This document shows, piece by piece, positions 21,628 to 25,939 of a DNA stretch of 25,939 nucleotides (position 1 is its first letter; each line of letters begins with the position of its first letter). Position numbers and translations under genes: made by a program. Source of the stretch: Flavobacteriaceae bacterium (lineage in GTDB: Bacteria > Bacteroidota > Bacteroidia > Flavobacteriales > Flavobacteriaceae). The DNA lies in contig JAKIUU010000031.1 of the NCBI GenBank assembly GCA_021647405.1, forward strand, positions 1 to 25,939. The letters run 5' to 3'. The notes under the pieces were generated by a model. That model did no database searches. It was not told the origin of the DNA and worked only from the letters and a program-made list of their open reading frames with translations.

Positions 21628-22689
21628 TCAATCAAAAATTGATAATGCTTGGGATAACTTTTCTGTGTCTCTACTCAATCTATTAAACCCTGTAAATCTC
21701 TTTACATTGTCTAAATTGGCAAGTTTGAATTGGTGTTGCTTAACGTAAGGGGCAATCTTAATTTTTGACAATTTTTTAGCCAAATATATCTGCTCTGTTT
21801 GCCCTGGTGTTGGAATGAAAAAGACTTTTTTAGCCATTACAGCCAAATCCATTATGGTAGAATAACCAGAACGCGCAATAATTACTTCACTCTCTGCTAT
21901 GCTTTGTTGAAGCTGATATTGTGTCATAAAATTAACTATTTCTATGCCACATTTTTTTGATTTTTTTTGATGTGTTTCTATTTTCCCTTGAATTAATAAA
22001 ACTCTTTTTATGGTATTTTTAAACGCTTTTAGCATTATTCTTTCCAACAGACTTCTCTGCGGTTCAGGACCCGATAACAACACTAAATAGTCGTATTTTA
22101 GCTTTTCTTTTTGGGGTTTAAACCTGCTTAGAATACCGATGTATTTTGTCTTAACAGATTTAAAATTAATATCTGAAAGGCGTCCAGAAAGAGGGCTGTT
22201 TTCAGCGTCAGGAATCCAACATTCATCAAACTTTTTAATAATATTTTGATGGATTTTAGAGGTTAAAAAAGTAAAAATTCCTGCCAATACACGTATTTGA
22301 TGCGTGATATAAACCGATTTGATATCGGGGTGATAACACCCAAATCTGTTATCAGAAATAATGCCTTGTATGTTTTCTTGTTTTACAATACTGCCAATTT
22401 CTTTAACCTCTGCTTTGTAGGCTGTTTGGAATTTTAAGAATTTAAAAAGTAAATTGGTTTTAAATAAAAAAGGGTGTTTTGAGTAAGCTATTGGATAAGT
22501 GGGAAGGGTATATGATGTCAGGTCGGGAAACTCTTTTTGCAATAACAACAAGGCTTCGCCATCTGAAGCGATGATAGGTATGAACCCTTTTTTAATTAAG
22601 ATCCCAATAATGGGAATGCAACGCGTGGCATGCCCCAAGCCCCAGTTTAGGGGGGTGATAAGAATTTTGTTTTTAGCAAGTTCTTTCAT
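21628..22689 (-). CDS. MurG-like (GT28-type) glycosyltransferase family protein
   Basis: 353 aa. The N-terminus ILITPLNWGLGHATRCIPII is the glycine-rich acceptor-side loop of MurG/GT28-like enzymes (the group with conserved hypothetical MJ1255). The C-terminal half has VIIARSGYSTIMDLAVMAKK and FFIPTPGQTEQIYLAKKL, matching the nucleotide-sugar binding region and the final Q-xx-NA/Q-x-yLA motif. It probably transfers a sugar from a UDP-type donor in the cytoplasm. Substrate is unknown; the nearby polyprenyl glycosylphosphotransferase suggests a polysaccharide or glycolipid role. It follows purD with a 70-bp gap containing a half repeat, and converges on the histidine kinase gene with 2 bp between stops. 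Confidence 0.82.
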   Translation of the reverse strand: MKELAKNKILITPLNWGLGHATRCIPIIGILIKKGFIPIIASDGEALLLLQKEFPDLTSYTLPTYPIAYSKHPFLFKTNLLFKFLKFQTAYKAEVKEIGSIVKQENIQGIISDNRFGCYHPDIKSVYITHQIRVLAGIFTFLTSKIHQNIIKKFDECWIPDAENSPLSGRLSDINFKSVKTKYIGILSRFKPQKEKLKYDYLVLLSGPEPQRSLLERIMLKAFKNTIKRVLLIQGKIETHQKKSKKCGIEIVNFMTQYQLQQSIAESEVIIARSGYSTIMDLAVMAKKVFFIPTPGQTEQIYLAKKLSKIKIAPYVKQHQFKLANLDNVKRFTGFNRLSRDTEKLSQALSIFD

Positions 22690-22708
22690 TAAATAATGAT
22701 ATAGCTTA

Positions 22709-22728
22709 GGTTTCGACTCCGCTCAACC
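22709..22728. repeat. single arm related to the GIY-YIG-flanking repeat
   Basis: GGTTTCGACTCCGCTCAACC is an isolated relative of the arm GGTCTCGACTGCGCTCGACC (the reverse of the right arm of copy B). No partner arm or AT-rich centre is present. It lies in the 70-bp gap between the glycosyltransferase and purD genes. Confidence 0.55.
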
Positions 22729-22759
22729 CGACAGATGGTTCTCGGTAAAGAGCTAAATT

Positions 22760-24031
22760 TTACAAATCGAAACCAATGTCTTTGCGGTAATTCATCTTAT
22801 CAAAATGAATTTTTTCGATATTTTTATAAGATGTTTTTAAAGCTTCTTTAAAATCCTTTCCAAAAGAGGTTACGACCAAAACCCGCCCCCCATTTGTAAT
22901 AATTTTATCGTTATTTGATTTTGTACCCGCATGAAAAACCAATGAATCCTCTATTTTATCTAGACCTTTGATGGTTTTACCTTTTTCATAAGCTTCAGGG
23001 TAACCTCCAGAAACCAACATAACAGTGGTAGCTGATTGTTCATCGATTTCAAGATTAAAAGTGTCTAATTTTTTATCGGCTACAGCCTTAAAAAGTACGC
23101 CCAAATCCGATTTAATACGTGGTAAAACGACTTCGGTTTCTGGATCACCCAAACGCACATTGTACTCAATTACAAAAGGGTCATCATTTACTTTTATCAG
23201 CCCAATAAATACAAACCCAACAAACGAAATATTGTCTTTTTGCAAACCACTCATGGTAGGTTTTACGATGCGTTCTTGAATTTTAGCTAAGAATTTTCCC
23301 TCTGCAAACGGGACTGGTGATATGGCACCCATACCTCCTGTGTTTAAACCTTTATCGCCTTCGCCGATACGTTTGTAGTCTTTGGCATTGGGTAAATTGA
23401 CATAGTTTTTGCCATCTGTCAATACAAAACAACTCATTTCAATACCGTCTAAAAATTCTTCTATAACAACTTTAGTACTGGCCTTGCCAAATTTTTGATG
23501 TGTTAACATGGCGTTTAACTCGGCTTTGGCTTCTTTTAAATTGTTTAAAATTACAACGCCTTTACCGGCCGCCAAGCCGTCTGCTTTTAGAACATAAGGT
23601 GGTTTTAGACTTTCTAAAAAGGCAAATCCTTCTGTTAGGGTTTTTGCTGTAAAACTCTGATATTTTGCCGTTGGAATATTGTGACGCATCATAAACTCTT
23701 TGGCAAATTCTTTACTCCCTTCTAGTTGCGCAGCTAATTTTTGAGGGCCAATTACAGAAACATTTTGCAATTGTGCATCGGCTAAGAAAAAATCGTGAAT
23801 ACCATTAACCAAAGGGTCTTCGGGTCCTACAATAAGCATATTGATTTTGTGTTGTAACACAGCTTGTTTAATGGCTTCGAAATCTGAAATATTTATATCG
23901 ATATTGGTGCCTAATATTTGTGTACCAGCATTTCCTGGTGCCACAAATAACTGCTTTAAGTGTTTGCTTTTTTTAAGTATATGTGCAAGCGTATGCTCGC
24001 GACCTCCTGAACCTATGATTAATATTTTCAT
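22760..24031 (-). CDS. purD: phosphoribosylamine-glycine ligase
   Basis: 423 aa, full length for PurD (GAR synthetase), the second step of purine synthesis: phosphoribosylamine + glycine + ATP to GAR. The N-terminal domain starts MKILIIGSGGREHTLAHIL and contains VGPEDPLVNGI. The ATP-grasp domain shows VLKADGLAAGKGVVI, VIEEFLDGIEMSCFVLTDG, KRIGEGDKGLNTGGMGAISP and VIEYNVRLGDPETEVVLPR, with the last part holding metal-binding residues. A 4-bp gap to the sugar-transferase gene upstream indicates co-transcription with polysaccharide genes, not with other purine genes. Cytoplasmic. The identification is unambiguous. Confidence 0.98.
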   Translation of the reverse strand: MKILIIGSGGREHTLAHILKKSKHLKQLFVAPGNAGTQILGTNIDINISDFEAIKQAVLQHKINMLIVGPEDPLVNGIHDFFLADAQLQNVSVIGPQKLAAQLEGSKEFAKEFMMRHNIPTAKYQSFTAKTLTEGFAFLESLKPPYVLKADGLAAGKGVVILNNLKEAKAELNAMLTHQKFGKASTKVVIEEFLDGIEMSCFVLTDGKNYVNLPNAKDYKRIGEGDKGLNTGGMGAISPVPFAEGKFLAKIQERIVKPTMSGLQKDNISFVGFVFIGLIKVNDDPFVIEYNVRLGDPETEVVLPRIKSDLGVLFKAVADKKLDTFNLEIDEQSATTVMLVSGGYPEAYEKGKTIKGLDKIEDSLVFHAGTKSNNDKIITNGGRVLVVTSFGKDFKEALKTSYKNIEKIHFDKMNYRKDIGFDL

Positions 24032-24035
24032 AAAA

Positions 24036-25397
24036 TTAATACGCTTTTTCTTCGCCTTTTACGGTATTAAATAGTGTCAAAACAATAATTTTTAAGTCGA
24101 GTAATAGTGACCAATTTTCAATGTAAAACAAATCGTATTTTACACGGTTTTGAATATCTGCTTTGCTGTTTATTTCGCCTCTAAATCCTTTAACTTGAGC
24201 CAAACCTGTGATGCCTGGCTTAACAAAATGACGCACGGCATATTTATCGACTATTTCTTTAAATTTTTTACCTTGGGTTAACATGTGAGGTCTTGGTCCA
24301 ACAACACTCATACTCCCTAAAAAAACATTTATAAATTGAGGGAGTTCATCAATGCTTGTTTTGCGTATAAATTTACCCATAAATGTAATTCTCTGATCAT
24401 TTTTTTTTGTTTGAATGACATTTTCTAATTCATTTTGATACATAGATCTGAATTTGTAGCAATAAAATTGTTTGCCATTTAAACCTTCACGTATCTGCGT
24501 AAAAAACAAAGGCCCTCTGGATTCCATTTTAATTAAAACCCACAAAATAGGTGTTAGCCAAGACATAATTAACACAATAACAAGCAAAGAAAATAAAATG
24601 TCGAAACTGCGTTTAATTATGCTTTCTATAGGTTTTGACAATGGGTTTTTTCTGAGTGTAAGGAGCGGAATATAATCGTAATATTCTAAATTAACTTCTC
24701 TTCTCAATGTCTCTTCAGCTTTGGGTATAAATTTTAGTGTCTTGTAATTATCTTCTGAGAATTTAATGAATTCAATTATTTTATTTTTAGAAATCTCTGT
24801 TAAAGAGCAATAAATTTCATCAATTGAATTGTCTAAAATAAAATCAAAAGATTGATTAAAATCGCCCATATATTTTTTATTGTCTGAGGGTTTGTCGCTA
24901 AAAAAGCCCATAAATTTATAACCGTATTCTGAGCGTGTCATAAAAAAATCTTTTAGGGTTTTATCATTAGAGCTGTTTCCTATAATTACAACTTTTCTAA
25001 AATTGCCTCCGTGCTTTCTATAGGCTCTTAAAGAAAAGTAAAAAAAGAATCTCACAATTAATAAACCAATTAAAAGAACCGTAAATATTTTTATATGTAG
25101 GACTACATTGAAAGATTGTTGTGTAATGGCGTAAAATGAAAAATACGCCAAGAAAAAAACAATGTATTGAATAACTAATCTTGCAATTAACTTGGTTAAA
25201 CCTGTAAACCTATAAGTATTGTAAAAATCAGACATATAGGCTATAATGAGCCAGCTAGTATTGATATAAATTATCTGAAAAGGATTGTTAAAAATGGGCT
25301 TGTCGAAATACCAAATTGTTGTATTTATTAATAAAACATGAATACCAATATTTATTAGTTTAAGGTATTTTGAATATCTGCCAGGGCTGTGATCCAT
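24036..25397 (-). CDS. polyprenyl glycosylphosphotransferase (WcaJ/undecaprenyl-phosphate sugar-phosphate transferase type)
   Basis: 453 aa. The N-terminal part (1-~125) has four hydrophobic helices. A nucleotide-binding-like domain follows, beginning VVIIGNSSNDKTLKDFF (~140-250). A fifth membrane segment starts at ~264 (RSFDILFSLLVIVLIMSWLT). The catalytic bacterial sugar transferase domain contains FFTQIREGLNGKQFYCYKFR, KTSIDELPQFINVFLGSMS, VVGPRPHM and VKPGITGLAQVKGFRGE, the full motif set of the family. It transfers a hexose-1-phosphate to undecaprenyl phosphate at the inner membrane, the first step of exopolysaccharide or surface glycan synthesis. Sugar specificity cannot be read. A possible -7 box (TATTTTTG) lies 21 bp upstream. 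It heads the transcript that includes purD. Confidence 0.93.
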   Translation of the reverse strand: MDHSPGRYSKYLKLINIGIHVLLINTTIWYFDKPIFNNPFQIIYINTSWLIIAYMSDFYNTYRFTGLTKLIARLVIQYIVFFLAYFSFYAITQQSFNVVLHIKIFTVLLIGLLIVRFFFYFSLRAYRKHGGNFRKVVIIGNSSNDKTLKDFFMTRSEYGYKFMGFFSDKPSDNKKYMGDFNQSFDFILDNSIDEIYCSLTEISKNKIIEFIKFSEDNYKTLKFIPKAEETLRREVNLEYYDYIPLLTLRKNPLSKPIESIIKRSFDILFSLLVIVLIMSWLTPILWVLIKMESRGPLFFTQIREGLNGKQFYCYKFRSMYQNELENVIQTKKNDQRITFMGKFIRKTSIDELPQFINVFLGSMSVVGPRPHMLTQGKKFKEIVDKYAVRHFVKPGITGLAQVKGFRGEINSKADIQNRVKYDLFYIENWSLLLDLKIIVLTLFNTVKGEEKAY

Positions 25398-25417
25398 TTA
25401 ATAAGTAATATAGAAAC

Positions 25418-25445
25418 CAAAAATAAAGGTATTTTTTTTAACAAA
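25418..25445 (-). promoter_or_regulatory. candidate promoter of the sugar transferase-purD operon
   Basis: On the minus strand, TATTTTTG (25418-25425) is an exact TAnnTTTG match 21 bp from the start codon. A TTTG lies 16 nt further up, slightly closer than usual. That TTTG overlaps an inverted repeat, AACACTT-TT-AAGTGTT (25444-25459), which could be an operator. Confidence 0.45.
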
Positions 25446-25556
25446 CACTTTTAAGTGTTAGTATTTAAAAAGAATTTGAACTCACTGTAAGCTAGTTTTG
25501 TAAGCTTTCCTTTTTTAGGACAGTACCAAAGTAGACAAATTCTTATTATTTATCAA

Positions 25557-25603
25557 TTTAGCAGTATCTCATAAACTTACACAGTTTATGAGATACTGCT
25601 AAA
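25557..25603. repeat. perfect 21-bp inverted repeat with 5-nt loop
   Basis: The arms 25557-25577 and 25583-25603 are exact reverse complements around TACAC. The core is AGCAGTATCTCATAAACT. Neither strand has a T-run directly after the stem, so an ordinary intrinsic terminator is unlikely. The length and perfection suggest a small transposable palindrome, joined transposon ends, or a structured RNA. Confidence 0.8.
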
Positions 25604-25867
25604 ACTTGACTAGAACTATTTTTGACTTCTATTTTGAAATGTTTAACCTACAACAAAAATTGAGTTGATAAGGTTTAACTACTTATTGAATATGAATCCT
25701 TTCGGTAGTTTGGCATACAACAAAACTAAAACATTTATAGAAACTAATGTAACTGCGATGAAATTGCAGGGTTTTAACCTTTAATTAGATAATAAAAACC
25801 ATTGTATTTAGTCGCCCCTTAAAAACCATTTAAGGGTTTATATATTAGATATATAAGTTCATTATTA

Positions 25868-25899
25868 TTTGTTTAAAACTACAAGATTTTGTACATTTA
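25868..25899 (+). promoter_or_regulatory. candidate promoter for a gene at the right edge
   Basis: TTTG (25868-25871), a 20-nt spacer and TACATTTA (25892-25899, one deviation from TAnnTTTG) fit the Bacteroidota promoter pattern. An ATG (25927) followed by AAATCTAAGCC lies 27 bp further on and could be the start of a gene cut by the window edge; only four codons are visible, so no product can be given. Confidence 0.4.
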
Positions 25900-25939
25900 T
25901 GGGATAAACCTTGCAATTTAAATCTATGAAATCTAAGCC

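Larger units (their letters stand above)
25398..25926. other. 529-bp region without a recognisable gene
   Basis: It holds the promoter of the minus-strand sugar transferase gene (25418-25445), a 21-bp perfect inverted repeat (25557-25603), a smaller hairpin CCCTTAAA-AACCA-TTTAAGGG (25816-25836, weak T-run TTTATATA) and a plus-strand promoter near the right edge. The longest small frame I noticed is 30 codons on the plus strand (25692-25784, starting MNPFGSLAYNKT), with no convincing promoter or family resemblance. An untranslated RNA cannot be excluded. Confidence 0.6.

Noticed and set aside
25692..25784. 30-codon plus-strand frame starting MNPFGSLAYNKT.
   Set aside because: No convincing promoter, no recognised family, and frames of this length are common by chance; listed only within the non-coding region entry.

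Overview
The window looks like chromosome from a marine-type member of the Flavobacteriaceae (Bacteroidota). The evidence is low GC, two secreted proteins ending in type IX secretion (T9SS) sorting domains, a class II HMG-CoA reductase, and several promoter boxes matching the Bacteroidota -7 consensus TAnnTTTG. I cannot name the genus from sequence alone. No rRNA, tRNA, CRISPR array or complete insertion sequence was seen.

Layout. 1-1687 (minus) is the start of a membrane-bound redox operon: a tiny Tat-signal protein, a Tat-exported four-cluster ferredoxin subunit and an NrfD-type membrane subunit that runs off the left edge. 1931-2290 is a scar in which the 5' end of an IS200/IS605 transposase is joined in frame to the 3' end of an amino-acid permease. 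2296-5409 (minus) carries an EamA permease, a superoxide dismutase and HMG-CoA reductase, with a modular palindromic repeat before the dismutase gene. 5548-11367 (plus) is a peptide-use block: secreted dipeptidyl peptidase IV, two POT peptide symporters separated by a terminator, and a periplasmic thioredoxin-like protein. It converges on a fused double-ATPase peptide ABC transporter gene (minus), itself preceded by a short relic of a paralogous gene start.

13241-16315 holds the ABC-F ATPase Uup, a GIY-YIG nuclease gene tightly bracketed by two direct copies of a palindromic repeat, and a PolB-like 3'-5' exonuclease. 16409-19676 (minus) encodes two T9SS-exported proteins, endonuclease I and a lamin-tail/Ig-like repeat protein, with closely related sorting domains; together they suggest extracellular DNA breakdown or binding. 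19900-21625 (plus) is an OmpR/PhoB-type two-component system. 21628-25397 (minus) contains a glycosyltransferase, purD and a polyprenyl glycosylphosphotransferase that starts extracellular or surface polysaccharide synthesis. The last 530 bases are essentially non-coding, with a striking 21-bp perfect inverted repeat and a promoter that may serve a gene beginning at the right edge.

The most notable items are the repeat-flanked GIY-YIG cassette (15107-15584), the transposase-permease chimera, the ABC-gene relic directly ahead of the intact copy, and the duplicated N-terminal module shared by the small Tat protein and the ferredoxin subunit.
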